Counted from the stretch's first letter, positions 38,100-50,472 are shown. The stretch is 64,000 bases of DNA from Pseudomonas poae (GCA_004000515.1 CP034537.1:3672001-3736000); one strand, 5' to 3'. Made by a program: numbers and translations. Notes: generated from the sequence alone by a model not told the origin.

Positions 38100-38350
38100 T
38101 GGCGTCGGCGCGATGACCGTTCATCTGTGCTAGCATCGATGCCTTGGCTATTTCCAGGCGCGCCATTTGCCGCCTTGCCATGTTCTTTTAGCTCACTCCA
38201 GTCACTCTGGTTCGATTATCGGTTGGCCGAAAGGCTCCTGCCGCTGTAAGGCAGGCGTTCATCAGTGAACGGCCTGGTATTGGATCTTGTACTGGCTCAT
38301 CCCAACCCACGTGACCTTTGGTAGGGGTCACCACTAGGAGAGGAGGCGCC
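38100..38350 (+). other. Long leader region upstream of thrS
   Basis: About 360 bp separate the divergent gene from thrS. The half near thrS contains several short inverted repeats (GTTCATCAGTGAAC at ~38259-38272; GTGACCTTTGGTAGGGGTCAC ~38310-38330) and ends in a strong ribosome-binding site (AGGAGAGGAGG). This may be a structured 5' leader, as thrS leaders often are, but I see no complete tRNA-mimic or T-box. Confidence 0.35.
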
Positions 38351-40272
38351 ATGCCAACTATTACTCTTCCCGACGGTAGTCAACGTTCATTCGATCATCC
38401 GGTTTCCGTAGCCGAGGTCGCCGCATCCATCGGTGCCGGCTTGGCCAAGGCCACCGTGGCCGGCAAGGTCGACGGTAAGCTGGTTGACGCCAGCGACCTG
38501 ATCACCAGCGACGCCAGCCTGCAAATCATCACGCCCAAGGATCAAGAGGGCCTGGAAATCATTCGCCACTCTTGCGCTCACCTGATTGGCCACGCGGTCA
38601 AGCAGTTGTACCCAACCGCGAAAATGGTGATCGGCCCGGTCATTGACGAAGGCTTCTATTACGACATCGCCTACGAGCGTCCTTTCACGCCGGACGATCT
38701 CGCAGCCATCGAGCAGCGCATGCACGCGCTGATCGAAAAAGATTACGACGTGATCAAGAAAGTCACGCCGCGCGCCGAAGTGATCGACGTGTTCACTGCC
38801 CGTGGCGAAGACTACAAGCTGCGTCTGGTAGAAGACATGCCGGAAGAGCAGGCCATGGGCCTGTACTACCACGAAGAATATGTCGACATGTGCCGTGGCC
38901 CGCACGTGCCGAACACGCGTTTCCTTAAATCGTTCAAGCTGACCAAGCTGTCCGGCGCCTACTGGCGTGGCGATGCGAAGAACGAGCAGTTGCAGCGGAT
39001 CTACGGCACTGCCTGGGCTGACAAGAAGCAGCTGGCCGCCTACATCCAGCGCATCGAAGAAGCCGAGAAGCGCGATCACCGCAAGATCGGCAAGCGCCTG
39101 AACCTGTTCCACCTCCAGGAAGAAGCGCCGGGCATGGTGTTCTGGCACCCGAACGGCTGGACCCTGTACCAGGTGCTTGAGCAGTACATGCGCAAGGTTC
39201 AGCGTGAAAACGGCTACCTGGAGATCAAGACTCCTCAGGTCGTTGACCGTAGCCTGTGGGAGAAATCCGGGCACTGGGCCAACTACGCCGACAACATGTT
39301 CACCACTCAGTCGGAAAACCGCGACTACGCCATCAAGCCCATGAACTGCCCATGCCACGTGCAGGTGTTCAACCAAGGCCTGAAAAGCTACCGCGAGTTG
39401 CCGATGCGCCTGGCCGAGTTCGGTGCTTGTCACCGCAACGAGCCATCGGGTGCGCTGCACGGCATCATGCGCGTGCGTGGCTTCACCCAGGATGACGCCC
39501 ACATCTTCTGCACCGAAGAGCAGATGCAGGCCGAGTCCGCTGCGTTCATCAAGCTGACCATGGACGTTTATCGTGATTTCGGTTTCACCGAAGTCGAGAT
39601 GAAGCTGTCCACTCGTCCGGAAAAACGCGTTGGTTCCGACGAGCTGTGGGATCGCGCTGAAGCTGCGTTGGCCGCAGCACTGGACAGTGCGGGCCTTGCG
39701 TACGATCTGCAGCCGGGCGAGGGCGCCTTCTACGGTCCAAAGATCGAGTTCTCGCTGAAAGATTGCCTTGGCCGCGTCTGGCAGTGTGGTACCCTGCAGC
39801 TCGATTTTAACCTGCCGATCCGTCTGGGAGCCGAATACGTCTCCGAAGACAACAGCCGTAAACACCCGGTTATGCTGCACCGGGCGATCCTCGGTTCGTT
39901 CGAACGGTTCGTCGGGATCCTGATCGAGCACTACGAGGGTGCATTCCCTGCGTGGCTGGCTCCGACCCAGGCAGTGATCATGAATATCACTGATAAACAG
40001 GCAGATTTTGCCGCTGAAGTTGAAAAAACTCTCAACGAAAGCGGGTTTCGTGCCAAGTCCGACTTGAGAAATGAAAAGATCGGCTTTAAAATCCGCGAGC
40101 ATACTTTGCTCAAGGTTCCCTATCTTTGGTTATCGGAGATCGGGAAGTCGAGATGCAGACTGTCGCTGTGCGTACTCGTGAAGGTGCTGACCTGGGCTCG
40201 ATGCCCGTCGCCCAGTTCGCTGAGTTCCTCGCGCAAGCGGTTTCCCGGCGTGGTCGCCCAGATTCGGAGTAA
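38351..40272 (+). CDS. thrS: Threonyl-tRNA synthetase ThrS, one frameshift
   Basis: A class II synthetase, ~640 residues. Order: TGS domain ([20 protein letters not shown]), editing domain ([20 protein letters not shown], with HxxxH, and [10 protein letters not shown]), catalytic motif 2 ([20 protein letters not shown]), zinc ligands ([11 protein letters not shown]ys, later His), motif 3 ([18 protein letters not shown]), and anticodon-binding domain. One T is missing near 40122-40125; restored it reads [20 protein letters not shown] and ends RRGRPDSE. I chose ATG 38351 because of AGGAGAGGAGGCGCC upstream. The gene is essential, so the shift is an error. The final A of its TAA is the first base of infC. 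Confidence 0.96.
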
Positions 40273-40822
40273 TTATTATTAAGCGTGAAATGAGACAAGA
40301 TAAACGAGCTGCACCGAAAGCCCCGATCAACGAGAATATCTCGGCACGCGAGGTTCGGTTAATTGGCGCTGACGGCGAGCAGATTGGCATCGTCTCGATT
40401 GATGAAGCGCTTCGTATCGCTGAAGAGTCCAAATTGGACCTGGTGGAAATCTCCGCCGACGCAGTCCCGCCTGTTTGCCGGGTGATGGACTACGGCAAAT
40501 CGATCTTCGAAAAGAAGAAGCAGATTGCTGCGGCGAAGAAGAACCAAAAGCAGATTCAAGTAAAAGAAATCAAGTTTCGTCCAGGGACGGAGGAAGGGGA
40601 TTACCAGGTAAAACTGCGCAACCTGGTACGTTTCCTGAGTGATGGGGACAGGGCCAAGGTATCCTTGCGATTCCGCGGCCGTGAGATGGCCCACCAGGAG
40701 CTGGGGATGGAACTCCTCAAGCGGGTTGAAGCTGACTTGCTCGAGTACGGTTCGGTCGAACAGCATCCTAAGATGGAAGGACGCCAGCTGATCATGGTCA
40801 TCGCCCCGAAAAGAAGAAGTAA
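40272..40822 (+). CDS. infC: Translation initiation factor IF-3 (ATT start), one frameshift
   Basis: IF-3 keeps ribosomal subunits apart and proofreads start-codon choice. The protein is [20 protein letters not shown], then [60 protein letters not shown] and [20 protein letters not shown]. It begins at ATT 40272 (three ATT in a row), the rare start codon known for infC and the basis of its autoregulation. A downstream ATG (40290) would remove conserved residues. One A is missing at ~40809-40812; corrected it ends APKKKK. It overlaps the thrS stop by one base. Confidence 0.93.
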
Positions 40823-40882
40823 TCAACAGGGCACGGCAGGCCTTCTGATTATGTTTATCAACTGAATGCGGAGTATCCGAAC

Positions 40883-41077
40883 ATGCCAAAGATGAAGACT
40901 AAAAGTGGTGCTGCTAAGCGGTTTCTGAAAACTGCTAACGGTATCAAGCACAAGCACGCTTTCAAGAGCCACATCCTGACCAAAATGTCGACCAAGCGTA
41001 AGCGTCAACTGCGCGGTAGCAGCTTGCTGCATCCGTCTGACGTGGCAAAAGTCGAGCGCATGCTGCGCCTTCGTTAA
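40883..41077 (+). CDS. rpmI: 50S ribosomal protein L35
   Basis: 64 residues, the normal length: [60 protein letters not shown]. Highly basic and intact. It follows infC by 60 bp and precedes rplT by 30 bp, the universal infC-rpmI-rplT order. Confidence 0.98.
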   Translation: MPKMKTKSGAAKRFLKTANGIKHKHAFKSHILTKMSTKRKRQLRGSSLLHPSDVAKVERMLRLR

Positions 41078-41107
41078 TTTTTGGATCAAGAATAGAGGAA
41101 GTAACTC

Positions 41108-41463
41108 ATGGCTCGTGTAAAGCGTGGCGTCATTGCCCGTAAGCGTCACAAAAAATTCTGAAACTTGCTAAAGGCTACTACGGCGCGCGTTCACGCGTAT
41201 TCCGTGTTGCCAAGCAAGCGGTAATCAAGGCAGGCCAATACGCCTACCGTGACCGTCGTCAGAAAAAACGTCAGTTCCGCGCTCTGTGGATCGCTCGTAT
41301 CAACGCTGGTGCACGTGTTAACGGTCTGTCCTACAGCCGTTTCATCGCTGGCCTGAAAAAAGCGTCCATCGAGATCGACCGTAAGGTTCTGGCTGATCTG
41401 GCAGTGAACGAAAAAGCGGTGTTTGCCGCGATTGTCGAGAAAGCTAAAGCCACCTTGGCTTAA
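41108..41463 (+). CDS. rplT: 50S ribosomal protein L20, one frameshift
   Basis: [80 protein letters not shown]. The six-A run at ~41150-41155 needs seven A; as written the frame stops after 17 codons. L20 is essential for 50S assembly, so this is the clearest single proof that such shifts are sequence errors. Corrected length is 118 residues. L20 represses this operon by binding its leader in E. coli; no such test is possible here. Confidence 0.96.
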
Positions 41464-41518
41464 GTACCCCCGACAGTCACCCTGGGTTGCTCCTGCAGCC
41501 CAAGGTGGTGAACGTCTT

Positions 41519-42588
<1,070 letters not shown>

Positions 42589-42614
42589 TCGTAACGAATC
42601 TTTAGGAGAGCAGG

Positions 42615-44994
42615 ATGAAATTCAGTGAACAATGGCTGCGTGGCTGGGTAAGCCCGCAGGTAGATCGCGACGAGCTGGTTGCTCGTCTGTCGATGGCCGG
42701 TCTTGAGGTCGATAGCGTTACGCCGGCCGCCGGCGTTTTCAGCGGCGTAGTAGTAGGCGAGGTGCTGAGCACCGAGCAACACCCGGACGCCGACAAATTG
42801 CGTGTGTGCCAAGTCAGCAATGGCGCGGAGACCTTCCAGGTCGTGTGCGGAGCGCCTAACGTGCGCCCGGGCCTGAAGATCCCATTCGCCATGATCGGCG
42901 CCGAGCTGCCAGGTGACTTCAAGATCAAGAAGGCCAAGCTGCGTGGTGTTGAGTCCAACGGCATGCTGTGCTCCCAGGCTGAACTGCAAGTAGGCGAGGG
43001 CAATGATGGCCTGATGGAGCTGCCGGCCGACGCGCCAGTGGGCCAGGACATCCGCGTTTACCTGGAACTGGAAGACGCCAGCATCGAGGTCGACCTGACC
43101 CCGAACCGCGGCGACTGCTTGTCCCTGGCTGGCTTGGCCCGTGAAGTGGGCGCGCTGTACAACGCGCCGGTCACCCGTCCAGTAGTTGCCGCTGTGCCAG
43201 CCGTGCACGATGAAGTGCGCCCGATCGAAGTCATCGCACCAAACGCCTGCCCGCGCTACCTGGGCCGTGTTATCCGTAATGTCGACCTGTCCAAGCCAAC
43301 GCCGCTGTGGATGGTCGAGCGCCTGCGTCGCGCTGATGTGCGTAGCATCGATGCTGCCGTCGATATCACCAACTACGTAATGTTGGAGCTGGGTCAACCG
43401 CTGCACGCGTTCGATCTTGCCGAAATCAACGGCGGCATCCGCGTGCGTATGGCTGAAGAAGGCGAGAAGCTGGTGCTGCTCGATGGCCAGGAAGTCAGCC
43501 TGCGTGCCGACACCCTGGTGATCGCCGACCATTCCCGCGCCCTTGCGATTGCAGGCGTGATGGGTGGCGAACACAGTGGCGTGTCCGCTACCACTCGCGA
43601 TGTATTTCTTGAAAGCGCCTTCTTCGACCAGATCGCCATCGCCGGCAAGGCTCGTTCCTACGGCCTGCACACCGATGCCTCGCACCGCTACGAGCGTGGC
43701 GTGGACTGGAAGCTGGCCCGTGAAGCCATGGAGCGCGCCACTGGCCTGCTGTTGGAAATCACCGGCGGCGAAGCCGGCCCGATTACCGAGACCGTCAACG
43801 AACAGTACCTGCCGTCCGTTGCGCCGATCACGTTGCGTGCCAAAAGCGTCGAGCAAATGCTTGGCCTGGTGATCGCACCTGCCGAAATTGAGCAGTACCT
43901 GTCGGCTCTTGGCTTGGTTATTACCAAGGCTGAGGAAGGGCAGTGGAACGTAGCGGTGCCAAGCCATCGTTTCGATATCAGCCTGGAAGTCGACCTGATC
44001 GAAGAACTGGCCCGTCTGTACGGTTACAACCGCCTGCCGGTTCGTTACCCGCAAGCCCGCCTGGCGCCGCAACCGAAGGCCGAGGCGCGTGCGCATTTGC
44101 CTGAGCTGCGTCGTCTGCTGGTTGCCCGTGGTTATCAGGAAGCGGTGACCTACAGCTTCATCGATCCCAAGCAGTTCGAGCTGTTCAACCCAGGCGTCGA
44201 GCCGCTGTTGCTGGCCAATCCGATCTCCAACGACATGGCAGCCATGCGTTCGTCCCTGTGGCCAGGCCTGGTGAAAGCACTTTCCCACAACCTGAACCGT
44301 CAGCAAGACCGCGTGCGCATGTTCGAAAGTGGCCTGCGTTTTGTCGGTCAGTTGGATGGCTTGAAGCAAGAGCCGATGCTGGCGGGCGTGGTGTGCGGTA
44401 GCCGTCTGCCGGAAGGTTGGGCACAGGGCCGCGACGCCGTGGACTTCTTTGACGTCAAGGCTGACGTGGAAGCGGTATTGGGCTTTGCCGGTGCACTGGA
44501 TGACTTCACCTTCCTGCCAGGCAGCCATCCGGCGCTGCACCCAGGCCAGACTGCACGCATTGAACGTGAAGGTCGGTTGGTTGGTTTCGTCGGTGCCATC
44601 CACCCAGAACTGTCGAAAACCCTCGGTCTTGACCGTCCGGTGTTCGTGTTCGAGTTGGTCCTGGCGGAAGTTGCTTCGGGCAAGATGCCGAAATTCAGCG
44701 AGTTGTCGCGCTTCCCTGAAGTGCGCCGCGACCTGGCGCTGATCGCCGACCGTGAAGTGGCCGCCACTGCCGTTCTGGATGTAATCCGTGAAAATGCAGG
44801 GGAATGGCTGACAGACCTCAGGCTATTTGACGTCTATCAGGGTAAAGGTATTGATCCGCATAGAAAAAAGCCTTGCAGTTGGCTTGACCTGGCAGCATCC
44901 ATCGCGCACTCTTAATGACGATGAGGTGAATACCACGACACAAAATATCCTCACCTCGCTCGAACAAAGGTTGAACGCCACGTTAAGGAAGTGA
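42615..44994 (+). CDS. pheT: Phenylalanyl-tRNA synthetase beta subunit, one frameshift
   Basis: ~793 residues. N-terminal EMAP/OB domain (VLSTEQHPDADKLRVCQVSN), B3/4 editing domain (DLTPNRGDCLSLAGLAREVG, and IDAAVDITNYVMLELGQPLH), B5 (RFDISLEVDLIEELARLYGY), core-like and C-terminal ferredoxin-fold anticodon domain. One A too many at ~44863-44868 misreads the end; corrected it is DPHRKSLAVGLTWQHPSRTL, then NDDEVNTTTQNILTSLEQRL and TGA 44992-44994. This places ihfA only 3 bp downstream, the usual spacing. It proofreads Tyr-tRNA-Phe. Confidence 0.96.
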
Positions 44995-44997
44995 CGT

Positions 44998-45300
44998 ATG
45001 GGGGCTTTGACGAAAGCTGAGATGGCGGAACGTCTGTACGAAGAGTTGGGTCTGAACAAGCGCGAGGCCAAGGAATTGGTCGAGTTGTTCTTTGAAGAAA
45101 TCAGACACGCTCTGGAAGACAACGAACAGGTCAAATTGTCCGGTTTCGGCAATTTTGACCTGCGGGACAAACGCCAGCGGCCTGGCCGCAATCCAAAAAC
45201 GGGAGAAGAGATCCCGATCACGGCTCGCCGTGTGGTCACCTTTCGTCCAGGGCAGAAGTTGAAGGCCCGAGTTGAGGCTTATGCTGGAACCAAGTCATAA
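44998..45300 (+). CDS. ihfA: Integration host factor alpha subunit
   Basis: 100 residues: [80 protein letters not shown]. This is the DNABII fold with the beta-arm Pro in GRNPKTGE that kinks DNA. It pairs with IhfB as a nucleoid architect and is used in recombination and sigma-54 promoters. It follows pheT by 3 bp, as in most gammaproteobacteria. The last 20 bp overlap the MerR-like gene. Confidence 0.97.
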   Translation: MGALTKAEMAERLYEELGLNKREAKELVELFFEEIRHALEDNEQVKLSGFGNFDLRDKRQRPGRNPKTGEEIPITARRVVTFRPGQKLKARVEAYAGTKS

Positions 45301-45637
45301 CGACGAGCTACCCGTCATCCCAGGCAAACGCTACTTCACCATTGGTGAAGTTAGCGAGCTGTGTGCGGTAAAACCGCACGTACTGCGCTATTGGGAGCAG
45401 GAGTTTCCTCAACTCAACCCCGTCAAACGCACCGGGAACCGTCGGTATTATCAGCGCCAGGATGTGCTGATGATCCGACAGATCCGCGCGTTGTTGTACG
45501 ACCAAGGGTTCACCATCAGCGGTGCGCGCCAGCGTATGTCCGGTGATGAAGCCAAAGACGACACCACCCAATACAAGCAATTGATCCGCCAGATGATCTC
45601 CGAACTCGAAGATGTACTGGTGGTTTTGAAGAAATAA
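45281..45637 (+). CDS. MerR-family transcriptional regulator
   Basis: 118 residues: [20 protein letters not shown] then [20 protein letters not shown] (MerR helix-turn-helix), [20 protein letters not shown] (wing) and [20 protein letters not shown], followed by a dimerisation helix ([20 protein letters not shown]). There are no Cys ligands for metal, so it is of the orphan type always found after ihfA in gammaproteobacteria. Its ligand and targets are unknown. An ATG 20 bp inside the ihfA 3' end gives coupled translation. Confidence 0.92.
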   Translation: MLEPSHNDELPVIPGKRYFTIGEVSELCAVKPHVLRYWEQEFPQLNPVKRTGNRRYYQRQDVLMIRQIRALLYDQGFTISGARQRMSGDEAKDDTTQYKQLIRQMISELEDVLVVLKK

Positions 45638-45727
45638 TTCCGGCTTTTAAAATACTTCCACATTTCAAAAGCTTGCGGTATATTCCTGATCGCTTCGTTG
45701 CGAAGCGAACCCAGTAACACGCCTAGT

Positions 45728-45804
45728 CGGGGCGTAGCGCAGTCCGGTAGCGCACTAGCATGGGGTGCTAGGGGTCGAGTGTTCGAATCACTCCGTCCCG
45801 ACCA
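45728..45804 (+). tRNA. tRNA-Pro (anticodon GGG)
   Basis: 77 nt with encoded CCA. The acceptor CGGGGCG/CGTCCCG has one G-T pair. The anticodon arm CTAGC-ATGGGGT-GCTAG carries GGG. It lies 90 bp after the MerR gene and is a common attachment site in Pseudomonas, consistent with the integrase tail next to it. Confidence 0.95.
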
Positions 45805-45832
45805 TTATTCCTGAGTGAAATCAGACACTTGA

Positions 45833-45858
45833 GCCGATCAGCTAGATCGGCTTTTTTG
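45833..45858 (+). terminator. Terminator of tRNA-Pro
   Basis: The stem GCCGATC / GATCGGC (AGCTA loop) is followed by six T. Confidence 0.9.
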
Positions 45859-45882
45859 TGCCTGCGCAAAACCCGCGCACAA

Positions 45883-46110
45883 CTACCCGGTGATTTCGCT
45901 GATATTCAGGTCCGGAATCGCCTCGGACTAGATAATGTCATCGAGCTCTCGCTGGTAGTGCTTAGTTAGGCCCGCGCTCGCATGGTCCACAATCTTCTGC
46001 CCATCCTTGCCGGCTTTCTTATACAGGTGCAGCGACAGCGCGCCATCAGGACGTATGAGCGCCGAGTGAAACCCGATGTTATCTCTCCCAAAACTGTCGC
46101 GCAGGAGCGG
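45883..46110 (-). pseudogene. Tyrosine integrase C-terminal remnant (tRNA-Pro side)
   Basis: About 75 codons of a phage-type integrase remain: SLHLYKKAGKDGQKIVDHAS, then AGLTKHYQRELDDII with the catalytic His region (degenerate DHAS for GHAS) and nucleophilic Tyr. A TAG after DDII interrupts the frame; beyond it SEAIPDLNISEITG continues to the original stop at 45883-45885, where Trp (TGG) would restore the frame. Upstream the gene is lost. It points towards tRNA-Pro, so an island once integrated there. This is a different integrase from the one at 13312. Confidence 0.75.
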
Positions 46111-46156
46111 TGTATGACCGCGCCTGCGCTCTACCCTAAAGCGCTTGAATACGCGC

Positions 46157-49100
46157 TTAGAACGGTTTTTCCAAGTTGAACAGCAGCGATTGTGCCTGTT
46201 GATCACCTGAGCTGAGGGTGAATTGATATTCCATGCGCAGGCTCCAGTTGGAGGCGGTGCGCAGGCCGAGCCCTAGGCCTAGCAGGCCGCGGTCCTGGCC
46301 CAAGTCATCGAGTTTGGCGTGATATTGCTGGCCGCCACTGAAGTCGGCATAGCGCATCGAGGCATCGCCGGCGCCCTGGAAGTCGTGCTGGTATTCCAGG
46401 CGCAGGCTCGGCGTCAGTTCGCCAAGCCTGCTGGTGAACGCGTATTGGCTACGCATACCCAAGCTGCTGCTACTGGTTTTGACGGTCTGCTGGCCGTAGT
46501 ACAGGGCATACAGGCTGTCGCCGTTTTCCTTGTAGCTATCCAGTCTCGCATCGGCCACATCCAGGCGCAGGTAAGGGTTCAGCAGCCAGAGGCCTTTGCG
46601 GTATTCGTAGCCCGCTGCCAGCGAGGCGAATACCTGTTTGCCATCGCGATCCCCTTTGGCCCGACCACCGTTGTCGGTGATATAGCGACGGGTATCGAAG
46701 CTGAGACGCTGATAGCCGAGTACCGCATCCAGGTAAATGTCCTTCAGGGGGCGGTAGCTGCCATAGAAGGCCACGCTGTAGCTGTCGGCCTCGCTGCGGC
46801 TGCCGTTGTCACCGATATCGGTCTTGTCGTGCCCATAGCCGAAACCTAGGCCCAGTGTCAGTTGGGGCGACCATCGATAGTCGACACCTGCCGAAAGCCC
46901 CGACGTGACGAAGTCCTGATCCTGGCTGGCAGAGCCTCGCGCATCGTTACCAACGCTGATAGTGCCGGCGGTCCAGAACGCCAGGGGCGAGGCGTGGGCC
47001 GCGCCTGGCTGATTGTTCAGGGCGGGGGCGGAATCGTCTGTGGCTTGGGCGCGCAGCGAATCGCGGTCCTTATCGTTGGCGTTCCTGACCTGCTGCCACT
47101 GCTGCATCACATCGGGATCATCGTGTCCGCGCTGGCGGCGCAGGCTGTTCGAGGTCAGGTTGAAGCCATTGCTGAAACTGCTGACGTTGCCATTGTGAAG
47201 GGCCTCCAGGCGTTGCTGGAAGTTGCTGATCTGGCCGCTGGCGAAGCGCCGACTGCTATTTGCCTGGGCGTTGATCAGGCCTTGCACCTCGGCGTCCTTG
47301 CTGGGGTCGCTGCGTGCGATCACGTTGAAAGTGATGACACCTGCTGCCGAGGTACCGAAGGCGTTGCTCAGGATGTAGTTCACCGCCACGCTGCCGGCTA
47401 TGTTCGCACCGGCTAAGAAGCGCAGTTTATAGCTGTTGCCACTGCCGCTGATCACGGCGCTGGCGGCGTTGGCCGGTGTGATCGAGACCACGCTGGCGGC
47501 GGAAAATGGCCCGCCGGTGGCACCCGTGGTGAGGTCTATGTCGATTGGCTGTCCGGGAACAGCACTGAGTGTCTGCGACGGCGCCAGCGGTACAGCACCC
47601 GCTGCGTTGATGGTGAAGCTTTGGCTCACCTGCGTGGCGGGCAAATAGACACTGTCCCCAGGTTGGTTAGCATTAATGGTGCAGGTGCCGGCCGTAATGA
47701 AGGTCAGCGCACCGCCCGGCGTGATGCTGCATACGCCGGGGGTTGCCGAGCTAAAGAGCGCAGGCAACCCGGAGTCGGTCGTGGCGGTCAGGGTCGGCGG
47801 GGTATTGAAGTTCTGTGTCCCTGGGTTGTTGAAGGTGATGATTTGGGTGGCGGTGGGGATGACAGTACCCGAGGCGGATGACGCAGGGCTGGTGCCCGCA
47901 CTGTTGGTGGCGGTGACGGTGAAGCTGTAGGCAACGCCATGGGTCAGTCCGTTGACGGTGACCGGGCTGCTGGCACCGCTACCGTTGAAGCCTCCTGGAT
48001 TTGAGGTAACGGTGTAGGTGGTGATGGCGGCTCCACCTGTCACCACAGGAGGGGTAAAGCTCACCTGCGCGCTGGTGTTGCCGGCAGTGGCGACAGCTGA
48101 GGTTGGCGCGCCGGGGACTATGGCGTTCACGAGGAAGCTGTGGGTCACCCGCGGGGCGGACAGATGAGTGCCATCGCCAGCCTGGTCGGCATTGATGGTG
48201 CAGGTGCCGGCTAAAACGAATGTCAGCGCACCACCCGAGGTGATTGTGCAAACGCCGGTGGTCGATGAGGTAAAGGTCGGCGTCAGACCGGAGTCGGAGG
48301 TTGCCGTCAAGGTCGGTGTTGTACCGAAAATCTGCGCGCCGGGGATGGCGAACGTGATGGTCTGGGAGGCTGGCGCACCCACGGTAATGGTAACGGTCGC
48401 GGGGGCCGAGGTGCCGGTGCCATTGGTCGCGGTATAGGTAAAGCTGTCCGTGCCGGAATAACCCGCGGTTGGCGTGTAGGTGATGGTGGTGCCGCTGGCC
48501 GTTGCCGTGCCGTGCAAGGCGTTCGATGCCACGGCCACCGAGGTCGCCGCACCGCCGCTCAGGTTCAGAGTAATCGGGTTGGCGGTACTGCCATATGCCA
48601 CGGTGGCACTGGCGGCGCCGGCAACGGGAGCACCCGCCGCCACAGTGGTGGAATAGGCGCGCGAACCGGTGAAAGGAGCATTTGTACCGGTGCTGCTGTC
48701 GGTGGCGGTGACTGTGAAGTTATAGGGCCCCGCCGCCGTTGGCGTGCCGGACAGGGTACCGTCGGGCGCCAGGCTCAGTCCCGTCGGCGCGCTGCCGGCG
48801 GTGATGGCATAGCTATAGGGGCCGTACCGCCAGTGGCGACAATGCCCTGGCTGTAGGCGGCGCCGCTCGTCATCGCCGACAAAGCCGATGGTGCCACCGA
48901 GATCGTCGGTGCACTGACCGTCATCGAGTAGGCCCACGTAGCTAAATACGGTCCGGTGCCCGTCGAACTGTCCGTGGCGCGTACGTTGAAGTTGAAGGTG
49001 CCGGCGCTCGTCGGCGTGCCAGACAGCACACCGGTGGCGGTGTTAATACTCATGCCGATCGGCAAGCTGCCGGCACTGATCGCGTACGAGTACGGCGCGA

Positions 49101-50439
49101 AGCCGTTAGCGGCGGTTACGGTTTGGCTGTAGGCCGTGCTCACGGTGGCTGCGGGCAACGTGCCTGGCGTAATCGTTACGGTCGGCGCGTTGACCGTGAT
49201 GGTCACGGTAGCCGGCGTTGAGGTGCCGGCGCCATTGGTGGCCGTGTAGGTAAAGCTGTCTGGCCCGCCATAACCGGCTGTTGGGGTGTAGGTAATGCTG
49301 GTGCCGCTGGCCGTTGCTATGCCGTGCGAGGCGTTCGATGCCACTGCCACCGAGGTCGCCGCCCCGCCGCTCAGGTTCAGGTTAATCGAGTTGGCGGTAC
49401 TGCCATAAGCTACCGTGGCAATGACGGCGCCGGCGGTGGCCGGCGCCGGCTGGGCGCTGACAACGATCGAATAGCTTATCGTCTTGCTATATGGCCCGCC
49501 GCCACCGGTTATGTCAGTGGATTTCACCACAAAATTATAGGTGCCCAAGCTGCTGGGCGTGCCCGACAGCAAACCGCTGGGCGACAAGTTCAGGCCGGGC
49601 GGCAACGCGCCGGATTCCACTGCGTAGGTGTAGGGCGCGGTGCCCCCGGAGGTGGATAGTTGTTGGCTGTAGGCCACTGACTGTCCCGCTGCCGTAAGGC
49701 TGCTGGGTGTGATGGCCAGTGTGGGGTGGGCGACCGTCACGGAATAGTTCTTGGTGACGATCAATGGCGTGCCTCCGGTCGAGTCGGTCACCGTTACGGC
49801 AAAAACAAAGACACCGGTGGCGGTCGCGGTTCCGGAAATCACCCCATTCGTCGACACGCTGATGCCTGCAGGCAGCTTGGTGGGGTCATACGTATAGGTG
49901 TAGGGCGCGACACCGCCAGTCGAACTCATGCTCTGACTGTAAGGCACGCCGATCAGGGGGGCGGGCACGTTGGAAGGTGTCACCGTGAAGGCGTCGTTGG
50001 CTGGCAAGACGGTGACCGTGAAGATGATGTCGCCCGCTAAGTCATCGCGCAGGGTAAAGGTGTCGCTTGTAGCGCCATCGCCATTATTTGTATAGAACAC
50101 GATGCCATCGCCGTTCCCAGCCACGTTGGGGATATCCCCGTGCGAGGGCGGTACCGGCATTCCGGTGAAACCAAATGGCGTACAGCCCGAGAGGTCGATT
50201 GTATGAGTCTTGCCTGAACCGACTGTGAAGCTTTGGTTAGGAGGGCATTCGGTGCTTGGGCCGGCGAGCGCTGAATTCCCCAGCATCAGCAAGCATAGCC
50301 ATACGATCCACTGTAAAAGGCGGCGGTTCGCTGAAGAATTGCCCGCCCCGTGAGAGGAGCGTGGTTGGCTGTTACTGAAAAATAAAGTCGAGAATAACCA
50401 TTCCGAATGACCGGCCACAGCGTTGCAAAGAGGCAACAT
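46157..50439 (-). CDS. Giant autotransporter with Ig-like/He_PIG modules, one frameshift
   Basis: ~1427 residues. A long signal segment (LLQWIVWLCLLMLGNSALA|G) leads into a cadherin-like N-terminus (GATSDTFTLRDDLAGDIIFT). About five He_PIG putative-Ig repeats follow (pattern GGTAPYTYAVESGALPPGLN, then GTPSSLGTYNFVV), two AxVAYGSTAN...YTPTAGYGGPDSFTYTAT modules, two TITF...TLTATSDSGL modules and one FN3 domain. The C-terminal autotransporter barrel begins near WSPQLTLGLGFGYGHDKTD and ends LLFNLEKPF with terminal Phe. A C missing near 48819 splits it (expected GGTAPYSYAITAGSAPTGLS). It is probably a surface-exposed adhesin; the ligand is unknown. Confidence 0.88.
48375..48615 (-). repeat. Autotransporter module repeat, copy 1
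   Basis: This segment encodes the NPITLNLSGGAATSVAVASN...YTPTAGYSGTDSF module. At DNA level it is nearly identical to the stretch at ~49195-49435, with only scattered differences. It is a recent internal duplication inside the gene. Confidence 0.75.
49195..49435 (-). repeat. Autotransporter module repeat, copy 2
   Basis: The paralogous module, encoding NSINLNLSGGAATSVAVASN. See the copy at ~48375. Near-identical repeats of this length allow recombination and can also confuse assembly. Confidence 0.75.
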
Positions 50440-50472
50440 AAGTTCTCCAGTGCAGAGTAATTGTGCTTATTG

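Noticed and set aside
38387..40102. 571-codon open frame antisense to thrS
   Set aside because: It mirrors the conserved thrS codons; its protein has no motif. Long antisense frames are common in GC-rich Pseudomonas genes.
41108..41463. Programmed frameshift in rplT
   Set aside because: The six-A run could suggest slippage, but no family member uses it and the same defect appears in dozens of unrelated genes here. A data error is the simpler explanation.
46157..50439. CRISPR or tandem satellite array in the repeat-rich region
   Set aside because: The repeats are protein modules of ~240 bp in one reading frame with diverged copies. No short regularly spaced repeat occurs here or anywhere in the window.
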